Assembly: GCA_000697665.1 (NCBI GenBank)
Contig: KL197712.1
Location: 141,981 to 205,980 of the forward strand
Direction of reading: 5' to 3'
Source of the DNA: Jaapia argillacea MUCL 33604
Lineage: Eukaryota > Basidiomycota > Agaricomycetes > Jaapiales > Jaapiaceae
DNA length: 64,000 nucleotides
Both the position numbers and the translations under genes were made by a program. The notes beneath the pieces were generated by a model. It saw only the letters and a program-made list of their open reading frames with translations, ran no database searches and had not been told where the DNA came from. Shown here one piece after another: positions 10,993 through 21,353 of this stretch (position 1 is the first letter of the stretch; every line of letters starts with the position of its first letter).

Positions 10993-11096
10993 GGGGGCTA
11001 AGGAGGGAGTCTCGAGAGAAAATTGTGGAGTAAGAGAGAGCAGAAACGAGAAGCGAGCGGTCGAAAAAAAACGAAGGGGTAAAGAAACATGCTCCC

Positions 11097-11112
11097 CGGT
11101 TAAATAAGCTGC
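11097..11112 (-). promoter_or_regulatory. TATA-type core promoter of long member 1
   Basis: On the minus strand the sequence reads GCTTATTTAACCGGGGAGC, followed by a pyrimidine-rich leader up to the ATG at 10992. The same box and leader precede the copies in units 2 and 3. Confidence 0.6.
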
Positions 11113-13981
11113 GATATGTTGGAAATTGCATCAGACGGCGTTCAGGGTTCGAGAGCTAGTTTGTCGGAGAGGAGAGGGTGTTGCCCGTTTTGGAGTTTCG
11201 GAGGCAGCCAATAGGGGAGAGGAATTAGAGTGGGTGCGCTTTACCACTCTCCGCGGCGACAAAAGAAAGTCGTCATCCACTGGAAACCAACCGTCAAGCC
11301 ATTCGTGCTTGCATTTGGACATCTGGGAATAGTCGGCCAATCGAATTCCTTCCCAGTGCATTCTCGTCGATACGCGGATACCCCGTGGCATCGAGGTGAA
11401 GATGGGTCGACCAGCAACAACCTATATGCACACGCCTCTATCCATTTACTGAGGGAAATCTCAGCTGTTGACGCCATGGGCTGTTTGCAAGATGCAAACG
11501 GAACTGGATACGGGACAGCGCGCCTTGGAAACCGACCACCACATCTCGTTTTCAGGGCTACCTGAACGATGGGATTCCTCCAGTACTCGGTGCACCCGGT
11601 TGGCCTCCCTAGCGGAGAATCCCCAAAGAGCGCATAGCTTTAGGTTCAGGGTGTAGGACAGACTCCTTCACCTCAATGTCTTCAATTCCACTCCAAAGCA
11701 GATTTGCTTCCGTGTTCCCACATGGGTCGATCGTCTTGCAGGAGGGAGTGATGGCTCCGGTCCCTACTAGGACAGTCACTATCGAGGGAAATATCAGTAT
11801 GTATCCATCAAAAACCTCCTCAATGAAATAAAACGCTTCCTCCGTATCCTGCTTCCAACCCCCAAGGCTCCTGAACTCGTTTTCCGTGTGTCACAATGTG
11901 TGACGAAAGCGTGACGTTTGTCACGCAGGCTCATGCAGCCGCCAAAGAGGCAAGTTAACATCAGCCAACTCGTCCATGGAGCTCAACTGAACCGTCAAAC
12001 AATCCAGCTCAAGAACAAGATCCAATATTTGGTGTGATCAAGCCTCATTTGCGACAGAGAGCCATCGCAGTCCAGACGGACCCCACGCGAGCAGCTGTGG
12101 ACCACAAGCAGCGACTATCCACCCACAAATTTTCCAACACATACAAGCGGCGCAAAAGTCCCAACAACTTCCATATATTGGTCTGGGAAGGACTCACCGC
12201 TCAAGGTTCTCCGTCTGATTTCGGAAGGGTCGCCATGCGCCCTCCTGAGTCCTGCCATTTGGCCTGAAGGCGGCAAATTCAAGTCGTGAATGAATCGCAG
12301 TTCCACAGCGAGCTTGGGCAGAAGGAAATTGCTTGCAATCCCGTTGGGGGCGTATCGACAGACGAATACCGACAGCAAGAAACGGTGAAGAAGACACCAG
12401 AAGATAGCAGTCATTTGCGCAGAGGATGTGTTGGGAGCCTGGCAGATATTCTGGTGGAAATTGGAGATTGATGCTCTGACGGAGCTGGTCGGTCTCCTGC
12501 CAGCCTTGGATCATAATTGCACCGTCAAAAGGGGGTTAAACGGCCAGCCCGTTCAGCCCATTGTCGCTGGTGATAGGTGCTGGTCCTGTGGCAGAATGTT
12601 CGAAGAAGGGATGGTGCAAGGGCCCTGCCCCATCGGGAACTCGGCAACACGTTTCGCAAGTCCGCGAGGCGGCGACGGCGGCGACAACGCAACCACTCGA
12701 CGATTTTCTGGCTCCAGCATATACACCTTTCGAGTTTTATGTCTGCTGGCCTACAGTTTCTTTCCCGAGAACTCATCTCTGAATTTGCGACGGTGCAATC
12801 CCAGAACTCCTTCATGCGCCAAGAACTCGTTCAACGGATATAACCCTACACCAAGCTTTGCGCCAAAAACAAACCGCTTTACGCTCAAAGCAATTTAAGT
12901 CCCCGCCCATCCACAATTATTCTTTTCCAACGTGATGGTCCCAATTCTTGTGCTTCCAGGACACCCGGCGGAGGATCTGTCGTGGTTGTGGAGCAGGTTT
13001 GGTGGTCTGTGGTCGGTCAATATCCAGGGTACCAGCGCAGCTTCGGGTGAATGTCCTCGCAACAGGTTCGCCTTACTTTGTGCACTCACCTTCCGTTGGA
13101 GTTGACGACGAGAGCTGACTCTTACAGCCAGATCGCAGCTCATCACCACGGTCAATATCTCGCCCGAGACTTGTCCACGCTACGTCGTCCGCTGGCCTTG
13201 TCCACTCGAACGCCGCCGCTCTGTCTCACACCTTGGACGCTTTCGTCAACTTCCCCACACCTGATGGGAGATCCCGCCGTATTGCACACTACCCAGGCCT
13301 TTCCTGGTACCCTCGCATTTCTCTCCAACGATATCTCCGCCTGTCTCTCCGAAAATGCTAAATACAACTTACACCCCTTCGTCCACCATACCTCTTTGCT
13401 ATTCTTCCACTCTGCGAGCCGAGGTTTCGTCATGTCGCAATTATCGTCTCAGCCCCATGGTATATGAAACCGCCATGAATACTAGTCAAATCCCCCCAGA
13501 CTGAACTCCGAAACTTGCCCTGGGAGCGGGTCGCATTACGGACCGAGCCTCCCTTGCGCATCTCTGAATCATTCCATTCAGGACCGGCACATTTCGATGG
13601 GCCGAATACGGTTCCTTTACTGCTGGGACCTCACCAACGACAGGATGTCACAAGATCCAAATCGAAGGACACTATGCCAAGGCGCACTCCCTTCCAGAGC
13701 TGAAACACCTCTGTCACGGCTATATCGGATCCCGCATACGCCTAGTTCCTTGACAAGGATTTGGGCTTAGGCTGACAAGTGTCTCACTTGAGACCTCGCC
13801 GATGTTTGGTATCAGAGGGCAACCTGCCCGCTCAGTCGCGTCCGCGATCACTCCAATACATCAGTTGTGTGGAGCGATATACAGTCCGTGAAGCAAACCC
13901 ACGAACGGCCCCATTGGACACCTGGTATAAAGCCTTTTGCCTGGTTGACACAGATTGCTAGATAATCCTATAGTCACGCCG
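11113..13981. other. Middle of unit 1, no supportable gene
   Basis: This segment is similar to 16720-19588 and, inverted, to 47548-50410. Both strands hold open stretches, but frames do not agree between the three copies and the differences are not biased to third positions in the frames I compared. A few short stretches keep a shared reading, for example VLPGHPAEDL near 12950 and EGHYAKAHSLPELKHLCHG near 13660, which may be remnants of an old gene. It also carries the CGTGAC/GTCAC palindrome at 11910-11925. Confidence 0.5.
11910..11925. promoter_or_regulatory. Palindrome CGTGAC-N4-GTCACG
   Basis: The sequence CGTGACGTTTGTCACG is a 6+6 inverted repeat with a 4-base spacer, flanked by further GTGAC/GTCAC half-sites (about 11889-11906). 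It lies about 925 bases upstream of the ATG of long member 1. Equivalent palindromes precede four other family members. Confidence 0.5.
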
Positions 13982-15330
13982 AACCTCCCTCTTGCGAACC
14001 GGGCCAGACCCCCCGGCGATCATCTCCTCAATCTCGCGTCAGGCAACAGGCAAGGGAATATGTCCATCGACAATCTCCAAAACACTATTGTGAGTTACAT
14101 ATGCTTGCTATGGAAGATATCCCTCCTAGCCTTCGGTAGTATGGAACCAGCATCACGCTCGGTGGTGTCGGTGGGTTTTCAAGCATCTTTTTCCAACTGC
14201 GTGCTCACCTGTTTGTTTCAGACATGATCGTCGTCATCGACAGTGGCTCCTCCGATCTTTGGGTATACCCGCCCTCGAAGCTTCAACTGATCAACCGAAC
14301 GTCCATCCACGGCAACCTATCGTGCGGTGAAGGCACTGTCCAGGTCTCTATCAAAGGCACTGTCCAGGTCTCTATCAAAGGCACTGTCCAGGTCTCTATC
14401 AACTTTGCAAAACTGAAGAATAGGTCTTGTACGGTTCCATCTCAAGGTGGGCGTCATGACTTTCTCTGGGATCTTTAGAACTCATGGTGCCATAACGACA
14501 ACAGCCTTCATCAACGTCCAAAATGTGAGCCAAAAGCCCTGCCTCACGAGTTTCCCTCTAAATTGATTCCTATGTGCACAGCATACCGAAGCGGACGGGC
14601 TTTTCGAGCAAGGAATATACGGCGTCCTCGGCCTTGCCTTCGATAACTCCTCCACAGCTTACGTCTTACTCAAGCAAGCGTATGGATCGAACGACACTCG
14701 GTCTGACGCCCCTCACCAACATTTTCCAACAAAACGCCTCTACTGCCAACTTCATAGTCATTCAATTTCGTCGTGTAGATGATCTTGCAAGCACTCCAGA
14801 GGGAGAATTCACCATTTCCGAGTATATTCCGCGGTTCTCAAACATTTTCAACGCCCCCAAGTTGTCGCGGGTACGCCGAAAGGAAGCAGCGTAGCTGTTC
14901 TCGACACGGGATACACGCTACCCCCCTTAACGCGACCTCTGGTCTGTTTACGATAAAGAAGAGGGTGTATGGATAGTGCCGTGCTTGAACACCACTGATC
15001 TTGAATTCACTCTTGGGTAAGTCATGATCACCAGCTTTCTGACGCGATCAATATCTCATCGTTATCCACAGCGGTGACGCCTTCTTCATTCATCCTGTGG
15101 ACATTACCAACCTTACCACCATCGAACTTCCGAATGGCTCTTCGGTGACATTCTGTTTCAATACATGTCAGCCCTTCACACTCGACCCGAAAGGTTTTTT
15201 GGGCTTTGACATGATCCTAGGAGATGCTTTCTTAAGAAATGTATGTGCACTGTGAGTAAACTGGAACGGAGACCATTCCATAGATTCGATTATGGGGATT
15301 ATAATAACAGTGATGGTTTCAGCAACCGAT
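13982..15330 (+). pseudogene. Aspartic protease, broken copy in unit 1
   Basis: Homologous along its length to the whole gene at 45883-47547. It keeps the first active-site block VVIDSGSSDLWV (near 14230-14265) and the second, AVLDTGYT (near 14893-14918). It has lost the initiator and signal peptide: similarity starts at the propeptide NLPLANRARPPGDHLLNLAS. It also lacks about 100 bases of exon 5 before the second Asp and about 30 bases after it, and the 3' exon is cut short. A 24-base in-frame triplication (14332-14403) sits in the flap region. It cannot make a secreted protease. Confidence 0.85.
14332..14403 (+). repeat. 24-base tandem repeat, three copies
   Basis: The 24-mer beginning GGCACTGTCCAGG is present three times without a break, adding repeats of GTVQVSIK to the protease frame. 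Units 2 and 3 have one copy, so the expansion is private to unit 1 and probably recent. Confidence 0.9.
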
Positions 15331-15999
15331 CCACCTCGACCTCACTTAACCGCGAGCTAATTAGCTTGTATATCAAATGTAATTGCTACCGGCTCTCTCT
15401 GTTATTTTTATCATGTTGTTGTATCTGATGGAATGGGAAGTACGTGTATTCGAGAGAATCTGACGAGGGTTTTCGAAATATAATGTCTACCGTGATGAAG
15501 AGACGCTGCAGCAGTGGGTGAAGGTGGTGGATTGTGACGAGTTTACTTACGATTACTATGAATTGTGGTTAAACCACCAGTGACCGGGAGTGTAACATAC
15601 GGGGGCGAGGACTCGCGCGAACGAGGGTGGCGCTTCCTTCCCTTGATCTATTATCTCAGGTTGAGCTTTCATTTATTATAATGGAAATTGTCGAACCTGA
15701 GCTCGGTTTGGGGAACGTCACACATTGCCTGTTTCCCATGGTCTCTCTGTATCATACGGCACTCTCACTTGTCTCCTTACTTTTCCCGTGAGGAGACGAT
15801 CATTCAGATCTCCCGCATGCAAGAGTTAAGCAGATGTATTGATCGAAAGGGGAGCAGGACCGAGACTGGGAAGATGACATAGGGTGTGCGCAACCAGGAT
15901 GAGCAAAGGAATGAGTGAAGATACATCTTTTTAGAAAACAATTATGGACGAATAATCAATCCAACGGGAGTCGACAGCGGCACGACAAACAACCCAAGG

Positions 16000-16603
16000 C
16001 TAAGCCAACATGTCCACGGAGGACAAAGTAGGAGAAGCTTTGGGAGGACTGCTGGAGCCTGTCAACACTCCCTGACATTTTCTCTTGATAGCGAGAGCCA
16101 GGTCCTAGAGGTATGACATAAGTACATAAAAAAAGACGATGAAAAGGAGGAATTCACAATGACGAGGGTCGAAAATCGCTTCCGACTATGACGCGACGGA
16201 GGCCGGGTCCCTTCCTCTGCAGCGAGGCTCAGAGCTACCTGCAGATTAACAGCATCCATATTGTCCGCCACTTCCGGGGCAAACTCGGGCTGAAACGTGA
16301 CACGATGTTGAGCACGAAGACGGTATGGGAGTGAGTTGACAACATACCCAAGTCAAAGTCGGGAAGAACATCGGGTCGTCGTATGGATAGTCCCCAGTCA
16401 TCTGCGCATACAATCAGCTTGTCGCCGAAAGCGCGAACAAGAAACAAAGGGGGACTGACAGTGAAGGAATCCACCGGCCTCGTTGGAGACGACCTTGCAT
16501 ATATATGGTTGGAGGAGCGGCGATCAGGGGCTACGTCTCGCGTATTCTGCGCCTGGGTAACAACCAGGGTGAAGGCAGGGAAAGGCTCCTCAAAAACACG
16601 CAT
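16000..16603 (-). CDS. Orphan family, long member 2 (144 aa)
   Basis: Exons 16460-16603, 16348-16401, 16158-16289 and 16000-16104, all phase 0, match members 1 and 3. Exon 3 is one codon shorter through an in-frame 3-base loss after LQVAL. The protein starts MRVFEEPFPAFTLVVTQAQ; exon 2 reads MTGDYPYDDPMFFPTLTW; the core RKRFSTLVI then DLALAIKRKCQG is kept. The donor of intron 3 is GTGAAT rather than GTGAGT. The frame is fully open although the protease in the same unit is broken. Function unknown. Confidence 0.7.
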
Positions 16604-16703
16604 GGTGACAACGGAGGAGTATCGAGAGAATTGTTGAGTAGGAGAGTGTACAAACGAGAAGAGAGCGGTCGAAAAAAAGCGAAGGGGTAAAGAAACATGC
16701 TCC

Positions 16704-16719
16704 CCGGTTAAATAAGCTG
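16704..16719 (-). promoter_or_regulatory. TATA-type core promoter of long member 2
   Basis: On the minus strand it reads GCTTATTTAACCGGGGAGC, identical to the box in unit 1, about 110 bases upstream of the ATG at 16603. Confidence 0.6.
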
Positions 16720-19588
16720 CGATATGTTGGATATTGCATCAGACGGCGTTCAGGGTTCGAGAGCTAGTTTGTCGGACGGAGAGGAGAGGGTGTTGCCCGT
16801 TTTGGAGTCTCGGAGGCAGCCAATAGGGAGGCGGAACTAGAATGGGTGCGCTCTACCACTCTCCGCGGCGACAAAAGAAAGTCTTGATCCACTGGACACC
16901 AACCGTCAAGACATTCGTGCTTGCATCTAGACATCTGGAAGTAGTCAGCGAATGGAATTCCTCGCTTGAGAATTCTCTCAATCCGAGGGGTGCCCGTGGC
17001 ATCGAGGCGAAGATGGCGAGTCGACGAGCAACAGCCTATATGCTCATGCCCTTTATCCATTTGCCGCGGGAAGTTCCTGCTGTCGACGCCAAGGGAACTT
17101 CGCAAGACGAAACCAGAGCTGGATGTGGGGCAGCGCGGGTTGGAAATCGACCACCACATCTCACTTTCAGGGCTACCTGAACGATAGGATTCCTCCAGTA
17201 CTCGATGTGCCCGGCTGGCCTCCTCAGCGAAAGATCCCCAAAGAGCGTATAACTTGAGGTTCAGGGTGCAGGACAAACTCCTTGACCTCAATGTCTTCAA
17301 TTCCACTCCAAAGCAGATTTGCTTCCGTGTTCCCACACGGGTCGATCGTCTTACAGGAGGGAATGATGGCGCCGGTCTCCACTAGGACAGACACTATCGA
17401 GACGAATATCAGTATGTATCCCATCAGAAACCTCCTCAATGAAATAAAACGCTTCGTCCATATCCTGCTTCCAACCCCCCAAGGCTCCCGAGCTCGTCTC
17501 CCATGCGTCACAATGCGTGACGAAAGCGTGACGTTTGTCACGCAGGCTTATGCAGCCGCCAAGGAGGCAAGTCGACATCAGCCAACTCGTCCATGGAGCT
17601 CAACTGAACCGTCAAACAATCCAGCTCAAGAACAAGATCCAAGTTTTGGTGTGATCAAGCTTCATTTGCGACACAGAGCCATCGCAGCCCAGATGGACCC
17701 CGCGCGAGCAGCCGTGGACCACAAGCAACGACTATCCGCCCCCAAATTTTCCAACACATCCAAGCGGCGTAGAAGTCCGAACAACTTCCATACATTGGTC
17801 TGGGAGGGACTCACCGTCTACGGTTCTCCGTCTGATTTCGGAAGGGTCGCCATGCGCCCTCCTGAGTCCTGCCATTTGGCCTGAAGGCGGCAAATTCAAG
17901 TCGTGAATGAATCACAGTTCCACAGCGAGCTTGGGCAGATGGAAATTGCTTGCAATCTCGTTGGGGGCATATCGACAGACGATTACCGACAGCAAGAAGC
18001 GGTGAAGAAGACACTAGAAGACAGCAGTCATTTGCGCAAAGGATGTGGTGCGAGCCTGGCAGATATCCAGATGGAAATTGGATATTGACGCTCTGACGGA
18101 GCTCGTCGGTCTCCTGTCAGCCTTGGATAATAATTGCACCGTCAAAAGGGGGCCAAACGGTCAGCCCGTCCAGCCCATTGTCGCTGGTGATAGGTTGTGG
18201 TCCTGTGGCAGAATGTTCGAAGGGATGGTGCAAGGGCCCTGCCCCATCGGGAACTCGGCAACACGTTTCGCAAGTCCGCGAGGCGGCGACGGCGACTACA
18301 CAACCACTGGACGATTTTCTGGCTCCAACATATACGCTGCTTCACCAGTTTTGTGTCTACTGGCGTACGAATTCTCTCCCGAGGACTCATCTCTGAATTT
18401 TTTACGGTGCAATCCGTGGAACACCTTCAGTGCGCCAAGAACTCGTTCAACGGATATACCCCCACACCAAGCTTTACACCTCAAAAAAATCGCTTTACGC
18501 CTTGAAAGCAATTCAAGAATTATTCTCCCCCAACGTGATGGTTGCAATTCTTGTTCTTCCAGGACACCCAGCGGAGGACCTGGCGTAGTCGTGGAGCAGG
18601 TTTGGTGGTCTGTGGTCGGTCGATATCCAGGGTGCCAGTGCAGCTTGGGGCGAATTTCCTCGCAAAAGGTTCACCTTACTTTGTGCACTCACCCTCCGTT
18701 GGAGCTGACGACGAGAGATGACTCTTTCAGCCAGATCACACCTCATTATAATTGTCAATATCTCGCCCGAGACTTGCCCGCGCTACGTCGTCTGCTGGCC
18801 TTCTCTTCGCTCGGACGCCGCCGCTCTGCATCACCCCTTGGGAAGCTTTTGTTGACTGCCCCACACCTACTGGGAGTACTCTATTCCACACTGCCCAGGC
18901 ATTTCCCGTTATCCTCGCATATCTCCCCAAGGATGTCTCGCCTCGTCTTCGCCGTCCTCTCAAAATGAATATGAGCCACGTCCCTTTGTCCACCATACCT
19001 CTTTTCTATTCTACCACCCCGCCCGCCAAGCTTCCGTCGCGTCAGACATACGGTCTCGGCCCCGTGGTATATGAAATCGCCATGAATCCTAGTCAACTTC
19101 CTCAGACTGAAATCCGAAACTTGTCCTAGGGGCGGGTCGCATTACAAACCGAGCCCCCCCCTTCTCTGAATCATTCCATTCAGGACCGTCACATTTCGGA
19201 TGGGCCGAGTACGGCCCCTTTACTGCTGGGACCTCACCAACGGAAGGGCGTCAAAAGGTCCAAATCGAAGGAAACTATGCCAAGGCGCATTCCCTCCCAG
19301 AGCTGAAATACCTCTGTCACGGATGTATCAGATCCCGCATACACCTAGTTCCTTGACAAGGATTTGGGTATAGACTAACAAGTGTCTCACTTGAGACCTC
19401 GCCGATGGCTCGGTATGAGAGGGCACCCTACCCGCCGCTCAGTCACGTTCGCGATTACTGCAACACATCAGTTGTGTCGAGCAATGTACAGTCGGTGAAG
19501 CATGCCGACGAACAGCGCCATTGGAGGCCTGGTATAAGGCCTTTTGCCTGGTCGGCACAGATTGCCAGGTGGTCCGACAGTCGCACTG
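16720..19588. other. Middle of unit 2, no supportable gene
   Basis: The equivalent of 11113-13981. The longest open frames here (200 codons from 17282 and 307 codons from 18045, plus strand) are interrupted or shifted in the other two copies, so I do not call them genes. The palindrome CGTGACGTTTGTCACG is at 17527-17542, about 930 bases upstream of long member 2. Confidence 0.5.
17527..17542. promoter_or_regulatory. Palindrome CGTGAC-N4-GTCACG
   Basis: Same 16 bases as in unit 1, with extra GTCAC and GTGAC half-sites just upstream (about 17506-17521). Confidence 0.5.
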
Positions 19589-21068
19589 AACCTCCCTCTT
19601 GCGAACCGGGCGAGACCCCGTGGTAATGATCTCCTCGATCTCGCGTCAGTGTAACAAAAAGTGGGAATCTATCCATCGACAATCTCCAAAACACTATTGT
19701 GAGTTACATATGCTTGCTATGGAAGATGTCCCGCTTAACCTTCGGTGTTACGGAACCAGTATCACGTTCGGTGGTGTTGGTGAGCTTCAGCTATCTTTTT
19801 CCAATTGCGCGCTCACCTGTTTGTTTCAGACATGATCGTTGGCATTGACAGTGGCTCCTCCGATGTTTGGGTATACCCACCCTCGAAGCTTCAACTGACC
19901 AACCGAACGTCCATCCACGGCATCCTATCGTACGGTGAAGGTTTTGTCCAGGGATTTATCGACTTTGCAGAACTGAAGATTGGGCCTTATACTGTCCCAT
20001 CTCAAGGTACGCGTCATGACTTCTTTCAAAGTCCAGGGTCTTTGGAACTCATGGTGCCATATTGACAACAGCCTTCATCAACGTCCAAAATGTAAGTCAA
20101 AAGCCCTGATTCACCAGTTTCCCTCAATTAATTCGTATATGCACAGTATACCGAAGAGGACGGGCATTTCGAGCAGGGAATATACGGCATCCTCGGCCTT
20201 GCCTTCGATAACTCCTCCACAGCTGACGTCTTACTCAAGCCAGCGTATGAACGGACAACACTCTCGGTCTGACGCCCCTGACCAACATTTTCCAACGAAA
20301 CGCCTCTATTCCCAACTTCATAATCATCCAGCTTCGTCGTGCAGATGATCTTGCAAGCACCCCGGAGGGAGAATTCCCCATATTCCACGGTTTTCAAACA
20401 TTTCCAGCGCCCCCAAGTTGTCGCGCTTTCCTCCGACTTCACTCCACTGTCGCGAGTACGCCGAAAGGAAGCAACGTAGCTGTCCTCGACACGGGATACA
20501 CGCTGCCTCCCTTACCGCGACCTCTGGTAGACTTCATATATGGCAACATCTCCGGAGCTGTTTACGATAAAGAAGAGGATGTTTGGATAGTGCCGTGCTT
20601 GAACACCACTGATCTTGAATTCACTCTTGGGTGGGTCACTGGCTTTCTCGCGCAATCAATATCTCATCGTTATCCACAGCGGCGACGCCTTCGTCATTCA
20701 TCCAGCGGACATTATGAAGCTTACCACGATCGAACTTCCGAATGGCTCTTCGGTGACATACTGTTTCAATACATATTAGCTTTTCACGCTCGACCCGAAA
20801 GGTTTTTCAGGCTTTGACATGATCCTAGGAGACGCTTTCTTAAGGAATGTTTGTCACTGAGTAAACTGTAACGGAGACCATTCCATAGATTCAATTATGG
20901 GGAATATAACAACACCAATGGTTTCAGCAACCAATCTTGTCTTCGGTTGCTTTCCACCACGAATGGATCGACCGCATATAGCAGTAGCCGAAACCAGACA
21001 CCAGCATTGCCCACCTGAACTGCCTCGAGTCACTCAAAGCCCTCGGAGACAAGAAAAGGTCCTTGTAG
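19589..21068 (+). pseudogene. Aspartic protease, broken copy in unit 2
   Basis: Homologous to the whole gene at 45883-47547 from the propeptide (NLPLANRARP) to the C-terminal KKRSL and stop. The signal-peptide start is missing, as in unit 1. The propeptide frame runs into a stop (DLLDLASV then TAA) near 19655, and exon 5 has deletions upstream of the second active-site block. The first active-site block reads GIDSGSSDVWV and the second AVLDTGYTLPP. The many small deletions indicate a pseudogene. Confidence 0.85.
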
Positions 21069-21353
21069 TTTCGCCTGAGCCAATAGAGATTAATCAACAG
21101 AAGTAAAATCTAAATGTGCCACATCGTGGAATTTATATCGAATCAATGTGATTTGGTGCGCCATACGAACCAGGTCCGAGTAACAGCTGGGATGATCTCT
21201 GGGCACAAGTGCACTCCTTGTTGTAACGTAACACAAACCAATCATACGATGAGAGTCGGGGATGGTTTTGCACTGGTTGTCACCAGAAATTGCGAAGGCA
21301 TTCCATCGTGCACAGAACAAGCAAAAAATAAGGCTACAAATCCTACACATATC

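Larger units (their letters stand above)
10225..15330 (+). repeat. Unit 1 of a triplicated ~5 kb block
   Basis: Approximate extent, set by eye from continuous similarity to 15690-21110 (same direction) and to 45850-51780 (inverted). Order: 3' flank of the long orphan gene, orphan gene (-), promoter, a diverged middle, then a broken aspartic protease (+). Compared with units 2 and 3 it lacks the outer left flank and the 3' end of the protease. I saw no terminal inverted repeats, target-site duplications or transposase, so it reads as segmental duplication rather than a classic transposon. Confidence 0.8.
15690..21110 (+). repeat. Unit 2 of the triplicated block
   Basis: This direct copy of unit 1 extends further at both ends. 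It includes the outer left flank shared with unit 3 (about 15690-15840, inverted equivalent about 51300-51450) and the complete 3' end of the protease. Units 1 and 2 share loss of the protease signal-peptide region that unit 3 retains, so 1 and 2 derive from one another or from a common damaged copy. Bases 15331-15689 between the units hold no gene I can see. Confidence 0.8.

Noticed and set aside
16764-17336. 190-codon minus-strand frame upstream of long member 2 (similar in unit 3)
   Set aside because: It is not open in unit 1, has no motif, and covers the promoter region of the orphan gene.
17282-18968. Long plus-strand frames of 200 and 307 codons in the middle of unit 2
   Set aside because: The same DNA in units 1 and 3 has stops and shifts in these frames, and differences between copies are not concentrated at third positions.
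10225-21110. Transposon or viral-type element as the cause of units 1-3
   Set aside because: No transposase, reverse transcriptase, integrase, capsid gene, terminal inverted repeats, LTRs or target-site duplications were seen. The units contain only host-type genes.
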